From assembly GCF_029269265.1 (NCBI RefSeq), contig NZ_JARIXP010000007.1, forward strand, positions 62,001-126,000: a stretch of 64,000 nucleotides of DNA, read 5' to 3'. The DNA is from Rheinheimera sp. 1928-s (GTDB taxonomy: Bacteria; Pseudomonadota; Gammaproteobacteria; Enterobacterales; Alteromonadaceae). Numbering within the stretch: the first letter of the stretch is position 1; every line of letters starts with the position of its first letter. Made by a program: the position numbers and the translations under genes. The notes beneath the pieces are model-generated. The model saw only the letters and a program-made list of their open reading frames with translations, was not told where the DNA came from and searched no databases. Shown here one piece after another: positions 32,028 to 41,588 of the stretch.

Positions 32028-33302
32028 ATGAAAATAGCGGATACCAGCAGCCAGGATGAACGGCTGGCACCAAAAAAAACCACTAAAAAATTCTGGGTAG
32101 CAGGCTCCGTCAGCCTGCTTTTGGTCTTGCTGTTATGGCAGATTATCCCTGCGGCTCGCAGTTGGTCGCAGTCGGATATGTCGGTGTCTTTATCGCGCGT
32201 GCGACTGGATACAGTGAGAACAGCAGATTTTACCCGCGATATTTCAGCTCAGGGTCAGGTGGTCGCGGCGGTGAGCCCTAAACTGTACGCACCTGCTGAG
32301 GGCACCATCAGCTTATTACTCGACGCAGGTACTGAAGTTAAACAAGGGGACGTGCTGGCTATTATCGACAGCCCCGAGCTGAACAATAAACTGCTGCAGG
32401 AACAAGCCACCTTTTACAGCTTACAAACCAGCCACGACCGTCAAAAAATCTTAGCGAAAAAACAGCAACTGACCGACAAAAAAGCTGTGGATATAGCGCA
32501 AGTGACTTTAACCACAGCAGAGCGGGAAAAACGTCGCGCTGATCAGGGGTTTGACAAAGGTGTGATCAGCAAAATTGAACATGAAAAAGCACAGGACGAT
32601 TTAGAAACCGCCAAATTGCAGCACCAGCACGCTGTGGAAGATGCCCGCCTGAATAAAGAAAACCTCGATTTTGAAGTACAAAGTCTGGCGCAACAGTTAG
32701 ACCGCCAGCGTTTGCTGGTGGAAGACTTCCAGCGTCAGGTCAATGGCCTGCAGGTACTTTCTCCTGTGGATGGCTTACTGGGTAATCTGGCGGTAGAAAA
32801 CAAAACTTATATCACCAAAAATCAGCTGATTTTATCTGTGGTCGATTTAAGCCAGTTTGAAGTGGAAATTGCCGTGCCCGAAAGTTATGCCAACGATTTA
32901 ATCATTGGCTTGCCAGTGGAAGTCACAGCTGAGCAAAAGCTGTATATGGGCAAACTGGTGACAATTTCTCCTGAAGTGTTCGAAAACCAGGTCAAAGGTC
33001 GGGTGCGTTTTACCAAAGAAGCCCCTCCAGCCCTGCGTCAAAACCAACGTTTAAGCAGCCGTATTTTGCTGGAACACCGCGAAGGCGTCATGCAGGTGGC
33101 CCGAGGTCAGTTCCTTGACAGCAGTAACGGCAAATTTGCTTACAAGGTCGCAAATGGTATGGCCATCAAAACCCCTATTGAACTGGGAGCCCGCAGTCTG
33201 AACTCAGTCGAAATTCTGGCAGGGCTGCAACCAGGCGATCAAATCATCACTTCAGGCACCGATATTTTCGACGGCGCCAGCACAGTACAACTTAATAACT
33301 GA
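32028..33302 (+). CDS. HlyD/MacA-type periplasmic adaptor of an ABC exporter
   Basis: The 424-residue protein has one N-terminal membrane helix (about 22-42), a split lipoyl/barrel-sandwich domain (AEGTISLLLDAGTEVKQGDVLAIIDSPEL and LSPVDGLLGNL), a long coiled-coil hairpin between them (about 115-235) and a C-terminal beta-barrel plus membrane-proximal domain (LAGLQPGDQIITSG). It links an inner-membrane ABC transporter to the periplasm or outer membrane. AGGAAAAA precedes the ATG. It is the first of four genes with an ATPase and two permeases. Confidence 0.88.
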   Translation: MKIADTSSQDERLAPKKTTKKFWVAGSVSLLLVLLLWQIIPAARSWSQSDMSVSLSRVRLDTVRTADFTRDISAQGQVVAAVSPKLYAPAEGTISLLLDAGTEVKQGDVLAIIDSPELNNKLLQEQATFYSLQTSHDRQKILAKKQQLTDKKAVDIAQVTLTTAEREKRRADQGFDKGVISKIEHEKAQDDLETAKLQHQHAVEDARLNKENLDFEVQSLAQQLDRQRLLVEDFQRQVNGLQVLSPVDGLLGNLAVENKTYITKNQLILSVVDLSQFEVEIAVPESYANDLIIGLPVEVTAEQKLYMGKLVTISPEVFENQVKGRVRFTKEAPPALRQNQRLSSRILLEHREGVMQVARGQFLDSSNGKFAYKVANGMAIKTPIELGARSLNSVEILAGLQPGDQIITSGTDIFDGASTVQLNN

Positions 33303-33339
33303 ATAAATAATTAAGGCTAATAAGCCAGAGGGACTTGTT

Positions 33340-34044
33340 ATGTTAACTATGAATAAAATCAGTAAATCCTTTATCACTGACGACGTGGTCACTCATGCGC
33401 TGCGTGATATCCAGCTGCATGTCAACGAAGGCGACTTTGTCAGTGTGACAGGCCCTTCAGGCTCAGGCAAAACCACTTTTTTAAATATTGCAGGTTTGCT
33501 GGAAACCAGCACCAGCGGTGAATACCTGCTGGACGGTGAAGATATAGCCAAACTAAACGACAGCGGCCGTTCCCGTATGCGTAATCAGAAGATAGGTTTT
33601 ATTTTCCAAAGCTTTAACCTGATCCCGGATTTAAACCTGTTCGACAATGTGGATGTGCCTTTGCGCTACCGTGGCCTGAATACAGCGGAGCGCAGAAAAC
33701 GTATTGAACACCATCTGGATCAGGTGGGGTTAGCATCGCGTATGAAACACCTGCCAAGCCAGCTATCTGGTGGTCAGCAGCAACGTGTGGCTATAGCTCG
33801 TGCTTTAGCAACATCACCTCGCTTTTTACTGGCGGATGAACCCACAGGTAACCTTGATAGCCAGATGGCACAAAGTGTGATGAGTTTGCTGGAAGACATC
33901 AATAAAGCCGGCACCACCATTTTGATGGTCACGCACGATCCAAGCCTGGCCGCCCGTGCTAAACGTCAGATTTATATCAAAGACGGCCATGTCAGCGAGC
34001 TAACCAATAAAAACTCTAACCTGCATGTGGTTGGCGAAGCTTAA
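33340..34044 (+). CDS. ABC transporter ATP-binding protein, MacB/LolD type
   Basis: The 234-residue ATPase has Walker A GPSGSGKTT, Q-loop FIFQSFNLIPDL, signature LSGGQQQR, Walker B FLLADEPTGNLD and switch His in VTHDPSLA. It belongs to the class that powers FtsX-type permeases in mechanotransmission, as in MacB and LolCDE, rather than classical substrate translocation. AGAGGGA lies upstream of the ATG. The gene sits between the adaptor and the two permeases, so it drives this exporter. Confidence 0.93.
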   Translation: MLTMNKISKSFITDDVVTHALRDIQLHVNEGDFVSVTGPSGSGKTTFLNIAGLLETSTSGEYLLDGEDIAKLNDSGRSRMRNQKIGFIFQSFNLIPDLNLFDNVDVPLRYRGLNTAERRKRIEHHLDQVGLASRMKHLPSQLSGGQQQRVAIARALATSPRFLLADEPTGNLDSQMAQSVMSLLEDINKAGTTILMVTHDPSLAARAKRQIYIKDGHVSELTNKNSNLHVVGEA

Positions 34045-34053
34045 GGAGCGGCT

Positions 34054-35364
34054 ATGTTTTCTTATTATGTAAAGCTGGCTTACTTAAGCTGCAAACGCAC
34101 CTGGGGCATGACGCTGTTGATGGTCTGCGCTATAGGTTTAGGTATTGGTGCCTCCATGACCACCATTACTGTGAACTACCTGATGTCGGCCAACCCTATT
34201 CCGCATAAAAGTGAGCAGCTGTTTTTTGTGCAAATGGATAGCTGGCAGCCAAACAACCCATACAACGACGACGGCGATGCACCGACTCAGTTAACCTACC
34301 GCGACGCCACTTACTTATGGCAAGCACAAAAAGCCAAACGCCAAAGTATTCAAAGCGGTATGGCGGCGGTGATTGAGCCTGCCGACAAAGAAGTGTTGCC
34401 TTTTATGGTGCAAGGCCGCGCCAATAGTGCAGATTTTTTCGCTATGTTTGATGTGCCTTTTTTATATGGCACTGGCTGGGATCATCAGGCTGATCTGAAA
34501 AAAGAACGGGTCATTGTGATCAATGCCGAACTGAATGAACGCCTATTTGGTGGCAAAGACTCCACGGGCCAGACAGTGCGTATGGCTGGTGAAGATTACA
34601 AAATTACTGGCGTGATGGACAGATGGAACCCTAAACCCAGATTTTACGATATCAGCACAGGCGCCTTTAACGACGTAGAAGAAGTCTTTGTGCCTTTTAG
34701 TTTAATTACCGAACAGAAATTCAGCCGTTCTGGCAATACCAACTGCTGGAAACCCACAGAATCAGGCTTTCAGGCCTTTTTAGACTCTGAATGTATTTGG
34801 GTGCAGTTGTGGGTGGAATTACCAACAGAGCAAGACAAAGACGCGTACTTCAGCTTTATGAATGCCTACGCTAAAGAGCAGCATCAATACGGCCGCTTTG
34901 CCCGCACCGACAACAACAAATTACGCGATGTGATGCAGTGGCTGGAATATGCCGAAGTGGTATCAGACGACGCCAGCATGATGATGGCGATGTCACTGAT
35001 GTTTTTGTTGGTGTGTTTACTCAATACCGTAGGTTTATTACTGGCGAAGTTTTTAAGTAAAGCTTCGGAAATTGGCGTACGCCAGGCCTTAGGAGCAAGC
35101 CGTAATGACTTGTTTACTCAGCATTTAATCGAATCAGGCTGCATAGGATTGGCTGGCGGTTTATTAGGTTTGATCCTCGCCTTACTTGGGCTTGAAGCCA
35201 TCAAAGTGATGTACGGCGACTGGATCCGCGATTTAGCTCAACTGGATTTGACCTTAGTGGCTATGGCTATTGGTTTAGCTATTGTCAGCGCTTTATTAGC
35301 AGGTTTGTATCCCACATGGCGTGCCTGTCAGGTACAGCCGTCCGTTCAGCTGAAAAGCCAATAA
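34054..35364 (+). CDS. ABC transporter permease, FtsX/MacB type (first)
   Basis: The 436-residue protein has an N-terminal membrane helix (about 20-42), a large periplasmic MacB-PCD domain (about 45-300) and three C-terminal helices forming the FtsX domain (about 305-430; SKASEIGVRQALGASRNDLF is the coupling-helix region). GGAG precedes the ATG, nine bases after the ATPase stop. It pairs with the next permease to make a heterodimer. Conserved Cys in SGNTNCWKP and DSECIW could form a periplasmic disulfide. Confidence 0.9.
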   Translation: MFSYYVKLAYLSCKRTWGMTLLMVCAIGLGIGASMTTITVNYLMSANPIPHKSEQLFFVQMDSWQPNNPYNDDGDAPTQLTYRDATYLWQAQKAKRQSIQSGMAAVIEPADKEVLPFMVQGRANSADFFAMFDVPFLYGTGWDHQADLKKERVIVINAELNERLFGGKDSTGQTVRMAGEDYKITGVMDRWNPKPRFYDISTGAFNDVEEVFVPFSLITEQKFSRSGNTNCWKPTESGFQAFLDSECIWVQLWVELPTEQDKDAYFSFMNAYAKEQHQYGRFARTDNNKLRDVMQWLEYAEVVSDDASMMMAMSLMFLLVCLLNTVGLLLAKFLSKASEIGVRQALGASRNDLFTQHLIESGCIGLAGGLLGLILALLGLEAIKVMYGDWIRDLAQLDLTLVAMAIGLAIVSALLAGLYPTWRACQVQPSVQLKSQ

Positions 35365-35374
35365 GGAGTTTGCC

Positions 35375-36610
35375 ATGTTAGAACTATTAGCCCGATTGGA
35401 ACTGGGCCCCATGTTCCGCGCTTTAATGCGCAATAAAATTGGTGCTTTGCTGATCGCCCTGCAAATCGCCCTAACCCTGACCATTATGGTGAACGCCATT
35501 TTTATGATGCAGGAACGTAGTCAGCAAATGGCCAGAGCCAGCGGTTTAGATGAAACCAATACTTTTTATCTGAGCAACACCGTTTTTGCGCAAGACTACA
35601 ATCTGAAAACGGCTTTACAGCAGGACTTGCAGCGTATTCGTCAAACTCCAGGTGTAGTAGATGCCATCCAACTGAACGCTATTCCTTTAAGTGGCGGCGG
35701 CTGGTCGATGAGCCTGCAAACCAAAGCCGGTGATGATATTGAAGGCACAGGTTCTGCGGTTTACATGGTGGACGAGCACGGTATCAATGCTTTAGGCGTA
35801 GAGCTCATCGCAGGTGAAAACTTCCAAAGCTCAGATATCGGCTGGCGTGAAATAGGCAGTACCAAGTGGCCTGCTAAAACCATTATCACCAAGGCATTAG
35901 CAGAAGCTATGTTTGAAGGTGACTGGAAAAGCGCTTTAGGAAAAACTGTCTACATTGATAACCATCAGCCGATGCAAATCACGGGCATTATCAACACTCT
36001 GCAAGCACCATGGAATGGCTGGAATGGCGTAGAGCGCAGCATGCTGGTACCACAACAATTGGATGGCAAAGGCAGCCGCTTTTTTATTCGCACTGAGCCT
36101 GGTCGTCGTGACGAGTTAATGCCAGTGATTGAAAAAATGCTGGCCGAAAGCGACAGAGGCCGCATCATCCGTAATGTCACCAGCATGGAGCAAACCCGTG
36201 ACGAAAGTTATCAGGAGCATCAAGCCACCAACACTATTTTGCTGACCGTCATTATTGTGCTAACGCTGATCACAGGCTTTGGCATTGTTGGCCTGGCTAT
36301 GTTTAGCATTAACAGACGCACCCGCCAAATCGGTACACGCCGCGCTTTAGGCGCCAGTCAGTGGCAGGTGATGCGCTACTTTATGCTGGAAAACCTGCTG
36401 ATAAGCTTCGCTGGTGTAATGTTGGGCGCAGCAGGAGCTGTAGGGTTAAATATCTGGCTGGTCGCCACTTTTAGTATGAGCCCATTAAGCCCGGTCTTGC
36501 TGGTGATTGGCATAGTGGCATTGTTGATAGTAGGTCAGTTGGCAGTCAGTTATCCGGCCTTAGTCGCCTCAAAAATTTCGCCAGCTACGGCCACAAGAGG
36601 ACGGGCGTAG
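35375..36610 (+). CDS. ABC transporter permease, FtsX/MacB type (second)
   Basis: The 411-residue protein repeats the plan of the upstream permease: first membrane helix at about 20-42, a periplasmic domain, and three C-terminal helices with coupling segment RRTRQIGTRRALGASQWQVM. AAGGAG precedes the ATG. Two different permeases sharing one ATPase and adaptor are typical of exporters for peptides, toxins or lipids in this bacterial group; the cargo is unknown. No TolC homologue is in the operon. A strong terminator ends the unit. Confidence 0.9.
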   Translation: MLELLARLELGPMFRALMRNKIGALLIALQIALTLTIMVNAIFMMQERSQQMARASGLDETNTFYLSNTVFAQDYNLKTALQQDLQRIRQTPGVVDAIQLNAIPLSGGGWSMSLQTKAGDDIEGTGSAVYMVDEHGINALGVELIAGENFQSSDIGWREIGSTKWPAKTIITKALAEAMFEGDWKSALGKTVYIDNHQPMQITGIINTLQAPWNGWNGVERSMLVPQQLDGKGSRFFIRTEPGRRDELMPVIEKMLAESDRGRIIRNVTSMEQTRDESYQEHQATNTILLTVIIVLTLITGFGIVGLAMFSINRRTRQIGTRRALGASQWQVMRYFMLENLLISFAGVMLGAAGAVGLNIWLVATFSMSPLSPVLLVIGIVALLIVGQLAVSYPALVASKISPATATRGRA

Positions 36611-36655
36611 ACCTGCTGTAACGACTCCCTGGTAAGTAAACAGTTACCAACCTTT

Positions 36656-36698
36656 CCCTCAGCTTTTTTGTCCTTCGGCTGAGGGATTTTTGTTTTTA
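36656..36698 (+). terminator. Rho-independent terminator of the ABC exporter operon
   Basis: CCCTCAGC (36656-36663) pairs with GCTGAGGG (36678-36685), followed by ATTTTTGTTTTT. Confidence 0.85.
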
Positions 36699-36741
36699 TT
36701 CAATACCAGAACCTCTGGCATCAAAAGCAGGTTTAAAGCAC

Positions 36742-37395
36742 CTAGCGCAAATTCAAAGGTTTTCCTGATATTGAAGAAATAATCAGGCCGTAATAAATTC
36801 CATCTTCATTGATAATGCGTAAAGTCCCACCCTGACTCACAGTTTTCATTGCTTCACTTGACGATAAAAAATCCAGAGCTTTGTTCACCGACTCCTTGTC
36901 TCCAGCCTGAAAAAGCAGACCACACAATTTATCCGAGCACTGAGCTTCCTCTAAAAAAAACTTTTTGTCCTGATAACCATCAGCAACAGCGGTCAATTTC
37001 TCTCTTATTTCTGCTGCAGCTGAGGCGTTTGCCGTATCCAGCAGGCCTCGAATTAAACTTCTGGTTTCATCAACGCTTGTGTTATCTAAAGACTTGGTAT
37101 CCAGATAAACCTCACCAGCTTGCTCTGTCAGCAGAGTATCCAAAGTTCCGACCTGAGGATCAATAAAGGCTTCCGGTGCGGCTCCTTTTACAGCTTCGAT
37201 GACTGGCGCATTTTGCCCCCTTTCTTGCGTCTCTGGCGCTGCGGTCTCTAACGGCTTTATGTCGGTGTCTGAGCCTGAATGCTCTGGTACAGCTTTAACA
37301 ACAGGCTGTTTAACCTCTTCAACGCCGGCATACGTATTCAGGAAAAGATACAAACAAGCCACCACAAAGAGCACACTGCAAATCATCCTTTTCAT
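36742..37395 (-). CDS. Signal-anchored protein of unknown function
   Basis: The 217-residue product has a short basic start, one hydrophobic helix (ICSVLFVVACLYLFLNTYA) and a long acidic, Pro-rich linker, then a C-terminal helical domain (about 105-215) with a Cys pair in AQCSDKLCGLLF and the ending GIYYGLIISSISG. It is probably anchored in the inner membrane with the domain in the periplasm, where the Cys pair could form a disulfide. AAGGAC lies before the ATG at 37395; an upstream start at 37467 has no such site. I recognise no family. Confidence 0.7.
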   Translation of the reverse strand: MKRMICSVLFVVACLYLFLNTYAGVEEVKQPVVKAVPEHSGSDTDIKPLETAAPETQERGQNAPVIEAVKGAAPEAFIDPQVGTLDTLLTEQAGEVYLDTKSLDNTSVDETRSLIRGLLDTANASAAAEIREKLTAVADGYQDKKFFLEEAQCSDKLCGLLFQAGDKESVNKALDFLSSSEAMKTVSQGGTLRIINEDGIYYGLIISSISGKPLNLR

Positions 37396-37501
37396 CAACA
37401 CTATGTCCTTATCATGATCTAAAAATAACAGGAACAGCCCTACAATTCGTTCCTTTATAGCAAACATCAGAACGCTAATTCAACAGTATTCAAAGCAGGC
37501 T

Positions 37502-38146
37502 CTACGCCAAAGCCAATCTCACCGCAAAGCCGGTAAATAATAGCCCTAACACTAAATTCCCTGCTTGCCCTGCTTTGGGTTGGCCTTTGAAAAAGCTGGC
37601 TATGGCTGCTCCTGCGTAGACTAAAGTGGTCAGGTAGAGCAGGCTGATTATTTCCAGTACCACGGCCAGCACCAGATAAGGCACCCAGTTGGGGTTAAAG
37701 CCGGAGTCGATAAACTGGATAAAAAATGACAGGAAAAACAAAATGGCTTTGGGGTTAGTCAGGCTTAATAACAACGACTTACGGAATACTGAAGCGCAGG
37801 TCGCTGCAGCAATAACTGGTGGTGCTTGTGTGTCGGTGCTGGCATTGGGCTGACGCAAACTCAGCAAAATTTGTACACCTATATAAAGCAAATAGGCGGC
37901 ACCTAAGTAACGTATCCAGCGGAACAACTCTGGTGACGCTAACAACACAGATGCAAGGCCAAGGTAGGACAGTAAAATTAAAGTCGCATCACCCAATAGT
38001 ACTGCTGCAAGCGCACTCCAGGCGTGCTTTGGTCCCTGCACTATGCTGGTTTTCAGCACAAACAGACTATTAGGCCCCGGCATCAATATGATCACTACCA
38101 CACCGGCCAAAAAGGTCCAAAACTGAATCACACCAAAGCTTTCCAT
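37502..38146 (-). CDS. LysE-family amino-acid exporter (LeuE-like)
   Basis: The 214-residue protein has six hydrophobic helices and the LysE signature near the start, FLAGVVVIILMPGPNSLFVLKTS, followed by GDATLILLSYLGLASVL and LTNPKAILFFLSFFIQF. It most resembles LeuE, an exporter of leucine and related amino acids, but the substrate is not certain. Two ATGs stand in tandem; the second (38146) has better spacing from AGAGGA. It diverges from miaB. Confidence 0.88.
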   Translation of the reverse strand: MESFGVIQFWTFLAGVVVIILMPGPNSLFVLKTSIVQGPKHAWSALAAVLLGDATLILLSYLGLASVLLASPELFRWIRYLGAAYLLYIGVQILLSLRQPNASTDTQAPPVIAAATCASVFRKSLLLSLTNPKAILFFLSFFIQFIDSGFNPNWVPYLVLAVVLEIISLLYLTTLVYAGAAIASFFKGQPKAGQAGNLVLGLLFTGFAVRLALA

Positions 38147-38453
38147 CATTATCCTCTGAGCAGCAATTTTACTGGCTCTGCGCTGTTAGTTATCTCTAAA
38201 TATTATCAGGCCAACGGCTTATAAAAGTCACTGCAATTTAGCGGGGAAACTGATAAAACCCAGCGAAAACGAGTCACTGCAAGCAACTTCGCATCAGACT
38301 ATGCTGCAAAAGTTACTTTGCCGATTTTTTAAGTTCGATTTAAAAGGTCACAAATCCCCTCGCAGCCGATCCACTGCTGGCACTTCAAGCCCTACTAGGA
38401 TAAAATGCGCGTCCTTTTTCTTGGCGTTAACTTTTTTACGGGCTACAACACAA
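38147..38453. other. Divergent promoter region between the LysE gene and miaB
   Basis: The 307 bases hold no convincing gene, although the miaB frame stays open back to 38301. GGATAAAATGCGCG at 38398-38411 includes a plausible minus-10 (TAAAAT, 38401-38406) about 48 bases before the miaB ATG; its minus-35 is weak. Confidence 0.4.
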
Positions 38454-39881
38454 ATGGGCAAAAAGCTGCACATTAAGACCTGGGGCTGCCAGATGAACGA
38501 ATACGATTCATCCAAAATGGCAGACCTGCTGGATGCAACTCATGGCTACACTCTGACTGAAGATGCTGCTGAAGCGGACGTGATCCTGCTGAACACCTGC
38601 TCTATTCGTGAGAAGGCTCAGGAGAAGGTATTCCATCAGTTAGGTCGCTGGCGTCCGCTGAAAAAGAAAAACCCGGATTTGATTATTGCAGTCGGTGGTT
38701 GTGTGGCTTCGCAGGAAGGCAAAGCCATTCGTGAGCGCGCGCCTTATGTTGATATCGTATTCGGACCACAAACTTTGCATCGTTTGCCTGAAATGATTAA
38801 CTCAGTGCATGGCAACAAATCACCAGTGGTCGACGTGTCCTTCCCGGAAATCGAGAAGTTTGACCGTATGCCAGAACCAAAAGCTGATGGCCCTACGGCT
38901 TTCGTGTCTATTATGGAAGGCTGTTCTAAGTACTGTACTTTCTGCGTGGTGCCTTACACTCGTGGCGAAGAAGTCAGCCGTCCGCTGGATGACGTCTTAC
39001 TGGAAATTGCCCAGTTGGCTGAACAAGGTGTACGTGAAGTCAACCTGTTGGGTCAGAACGTGAACGCCTACCGTGGTGCAACTTTTGATGGTGAAATCTG
39101 CCATTTCTCTGAGTTACTGCGTTTAGTTGCTGCCATTGATGGTATTGACCGTATTCGTTACACCACGTCGCATCCTGTTGAATTTACAGACGATATTATC
39201 GAAGTGTACCGAGATGTGCCTGAGCTGGTCGATCATCTGCATTTACCTGTGCAATCCGGTTCAGACCGTATTCTGGCGCTGATGAAACGTAACCATACAG
39301 CCATCGAATACAAATCGAAAATTCGAGCACTGAAAAAAGTACGACCGAATTTATGTATGTCGTCTGACTTTATTATCGGCTTCCCTGGTGAAACTGCCGA
39401 AGACTTCGAAGCCACTATGGACCTGATCAAAGCCATGAACTTTGATATGAGCTTCAGCTTTATCTACAGCGCCCGCCCTGGTACTCCAGCGGCCGATTTA
39501 CCGGACGATGTATCGGAAGATGAGAAAAAACAACGTCTGTATCTGCTGCAAGACCGTATTAACCAGCAGTCATTACAAATTGCCCGTGCTATGCTCGGCA
39601 CTGAACAACGTATTCTGGTCGAAGGCCCGTCGAAAAAAGACATTATGGAGCTGACCGGACGTACGGAAAACAATCGGGTGGTGAACTTTGAAGGTTCGCC
39701 AGATATGATTGGCCAGTTTGTAGATATTTTAGTGACTGATGTCTTTACCAACTCGTTAAAAGGTAAAGTGATCCGCACTGAAAAAGAGATGGATTTACGT
39801 CGTGAAGTATCGCCACAGCAAATTCTGGCGGCTAAAGCGGCAAAAACAGACGAATTGGGAGTGGCAACTTTTACTCCTTAG
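38454..39881 (+). CDS. miaB: tRNA-2-methylthio-N6-dimethylallyladenosine synthase
   Basis: The 475-residue radical-SAM enzyme adds a methylthio group at A37 of tRNAs reading UNN codons. The N-terminal cluster cysteines are in [16 protein letters not shown] and [10 protein letters not shown]; the radical-SAM cluster is [15 protein letters not shown]; a TRAM domain lies at about 380-445. The ATG at 38454 gives a length like E. coli MiaB (474); the open frame to 38301 adds residues unlike the family. No strong Shine-Dalgarno is visible. It heads the conserved miaB-phoH-ybeY-corC-lnt cluster. Confidence 0.96.
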   Translation: MGKKLHIKTWGCQMNEYDSSKMADLLDATHGYTLTEDAAEADVILLNTCSIREKAQEKVFHQLGRWRPLKKKNPDLIIAVGGCVASQEGKAIRERAPYVDIVFGPQTLHRLPEMINSVHGNKSPVVDVSFPEIEKFDRMPEPKADGPTAFVSIMEGCSKYCTFCVVPYTRGEEVSRPLDDVLLEIAQLAEQGVREVNLLGQNVNAYRGATFDGEICHFSELLRLVAAIDGIDRIRYTTSHPVEFTDDIIEVYRDVPELVDHLHLPVQSGSDRILALMKRNHTAIEYKSKIRALKKVRPNLCMSSDFIIGFPGETAEDFEATMDLIKAMNFDMSFSFIYSARPGTPAADLPDDVSEDEKKQRLYLLQDRINQQSLQIARAMLGTEQRILVEGPSKKDIMELTGRTENNRVVNFEGSPDMIGQFVDILVTDVFTNSLKGKVIRTEKEMDLRREVSPQQILAAKAAKTDELGVATFTP

Positions 39882-39897
39882 TTAAAAACAGCATGCT

Positions 39898-39921
39898 GAG
39901 GCCAGCATCAAAACTGGCCTC
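39898..39921 (+). other. Intercistronic hairpin between miaB and phoH
   Basis: GAGGCCAG (39898-39905) pairs with CTGGCCTC (39914-39921). No T-run follows, so transcription probably continues into phoH; it may stabilise or tune the transcript. Confidence 0.45.
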
Positions 39922-39953
39922 TATGCGTTACCTACTGAAAAGAGATAAAACTT

Positions 39954-41006
39954 TTGGATAACCCCATCACCAGTTTAGAATTTTCTCTCTCCCCTTTTGA
40001 ACCTCAGCGCCTGGCTTTTTTATGGGGCCCCTTTGACGATAACTTACGTCAGATTGAACGCAGGTACCGTGTGCAGGTGTCCTACCGCGATAACCAGTTG
40101 CGTTTAGTGGGCTTAACTGAGCAACTTGAGCCGGTAAAACAAATCATCGAATCTCTGTATGGCGAAACTGCTAATGCGCAGGGCAAAGCTGTGCCTTTAA
40201 GCCCGGAGCAGGTGCATCTTGTGATCCAGCAACAGCATCAGGACCCCACAGAGCAGCAGTTTGACGAAGAACAGGTCAGCATTAAAACCAAAAAAGGTGC
40301 AGTCAAAGGCCGCAACGCCAATCAAAGTGCTTATGTGCGTAATATTCAGCGCCACGACGTAACTTTTGGTATTGGCCCTGCCGGTACAGGCAAAACCTAT
40401 TTGGCTGTGGCTTGTGCGGTCGACTCGCTGGAAAAAGGCGAAGTGCGTCGTATAGTTCTGACCCGCCCAGCGGTGGAAGCCGGTGAAAAGCTTGGCTTTT
40501 TACCCGGTGATTTAGCGCAGAAAGTCGACCCATACTTACGACCTTTGTACGACGCTTTATTTGAAATGTTAGGTTTTGAAAAAGTAGAAAAATACTTAGA
40601 ACGTGGGGTGATTGAAATCGCGCCTTTAGCTTATATGCGTGGCCGTACTTTAAGTGATGCTTTTATTATTCTGGATGAAAGCCAGAACACCACAGTGGAA
40701 CAAATGAAGATGTTCCTGACCCGTATTGGTTTTAATGCCAAAGCGGTGATCACAGGCGATATCACCCAGGTGGATTTACCCCGAGGCCAGTATTCAGGCT
40801 TAAAGCATGCGATGGATGTGTTGTCTGAAGTGCCCGATCTGAGCTTTAACTTCTTTAAAGCCAAAGACGTGGTGCGTCATCCTGTGGTGCAAAAAATTGT
40901 CATGGCGTACGAAGCGTTTGAAGAGAAAAAGCAACAAGCGCTTGAAGTTGAAAAGCTGGCAGCAAAACAAGCCGCCAAAGATGCAGCCAACACGAGTAAA
41001 GAATAA
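39954..41006 (+). CDS. ybeZ: PhoH-like ATPase
   Basis: The 350-residue protein has an N-terminal KH-like region (about 20-80) and a PhoH ATPase domain (about 115-325) with Walker A GPAGTGKTYL, Walker B AFIILDESQN and sensor VITGDITQVDLP. In E. coli YbeZ interacts with the RNase YbeY and is linked to rRNA maturation. The start is TTG at 39954 with AGAG upstream. The C-terminal tail is Lys/Ala-rich. The ybeY gene follows after three bases. Confidence 0.93.
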   Translation: MDNPITSLEFSLSPFEPQRLAFLWGPFDDNLRQIERRYRVQVSYRDNQLRLVGLTEQLEPVKQIIESLYGETANAQGKAVPLSPEQVHLVIQQQHQDPTEQQFDEEQVSIKTKKGAVKGRNANQSAYVRNIQRHDVTFGIGPAGTGKTYLAVACAVDSLEKGEVRRIVLTRPAVEAGEKLGFLPGDLAQKVDPYLRPLYDALFEMLGFEKVEKYLERGVIEIAPLAYMRGRTLSDAFIILDESQNTTVEQMKMFLTRIGFNAKAVITGDITQVDLPRGQYSGLKHAMDVLSEVPDLSFNFFKAKDVVRHPVVQKIVMAYEAFEEKKQQALEVEKLAAKQAAKDAANTSKE

Positions 41007-41009
41007 AAC

Positions 41010-41471
41010 ATGAGCATTACCCTGGATTTACAGCTGGCAAGCGAAGCGCAAAACCTACCATGCGAAGCTCAATTTCAGCTCTGGCTGGAAGCCGCTATTT
41101 TGCCTTTTCAGGAGATAGCAGAAGTCACAGTGCGTATTGTGGATGAAGCAGAAAGCCAGCAATTAAACTTTGATTACCGTGAAAAAGATAAACCCACCAA
41201 CGTACTGAGCTTCCCTTTTGAGCTGCCACCAGGTGTGGAAGAATTGCCATTATTAGGTGATTTAGTGATTTGTGCCCAGGTGGTTGCTGCAGAAGCGAAA
41301 GAACAAGGCAAAGAATTACATCATCACTGGGCTCATATGGTGGTGCATGGCTGCTTGCATTTATTAGGCTTTGACCATATAAATGACGCAGATGCCGAGC
41401 AAATGGAAGCAGAAGAAATTCTGATTTTGCAGCAACTGGGTATAAAGAACCCTTATATTTTAGAAGATTAA
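41010..41471 (+). CDS. ybeY: Endoribonuclease YbeY (rRNA maturation factor)
   Basis: The 153-residue metalloenzyme has the zinc site [15 protein letters not shown], a His-X3-His-X5-His pattern, and the upstream segment [15 protein letters not shown]. YbeY takes part in 16S rRNA 3-prime end processing and ribosome quality control. It starts three bases after the ybeZ stop codon, so the two are translated together. About 118 bases containing a dispersed repeat separate it from corC. Confidence 0.95.
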   Translation: MSITLDLQLASEAQNLPCEAQFQLWLEAAILPFQEIAEVTVRIVDEAESQQLNFDYREKDKPTNVLSFPFELPPGVEELPLLGDLVICAQVVAAEAKEQGKELHHHWAHMVVHGCLHLLGFDHINDADAEQMEAEEILILQQLGIKNPYILED

Positions 41472-41490
41472 CTGGTATTTTAATTTCTTG

Positions 41491-41551
41491 CGTACCTGAA
41501 GCTGCAGCTTGGTTGACTTTAAACTCTCGCCGCAACTCATTTTACTTTGGG
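41491..41551. repeat. Dispersed intergenic repeat, short copy
   Basis: Contains CGTACCTGAAGCTGC (41491-41505), GTTGACT (41512-41518), CTCGCCGC (41526-41533) and TTACTTTGGG (41542-41551) in the same order as 30257-30383, without the 70-base middle part. It sits inside the ybeY-corC gap. Confidence 0.6.
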
Positions 41552-41588
41552 TATTTTCTTTTTCACTATTTGGAGCTTAAGTTCACTC

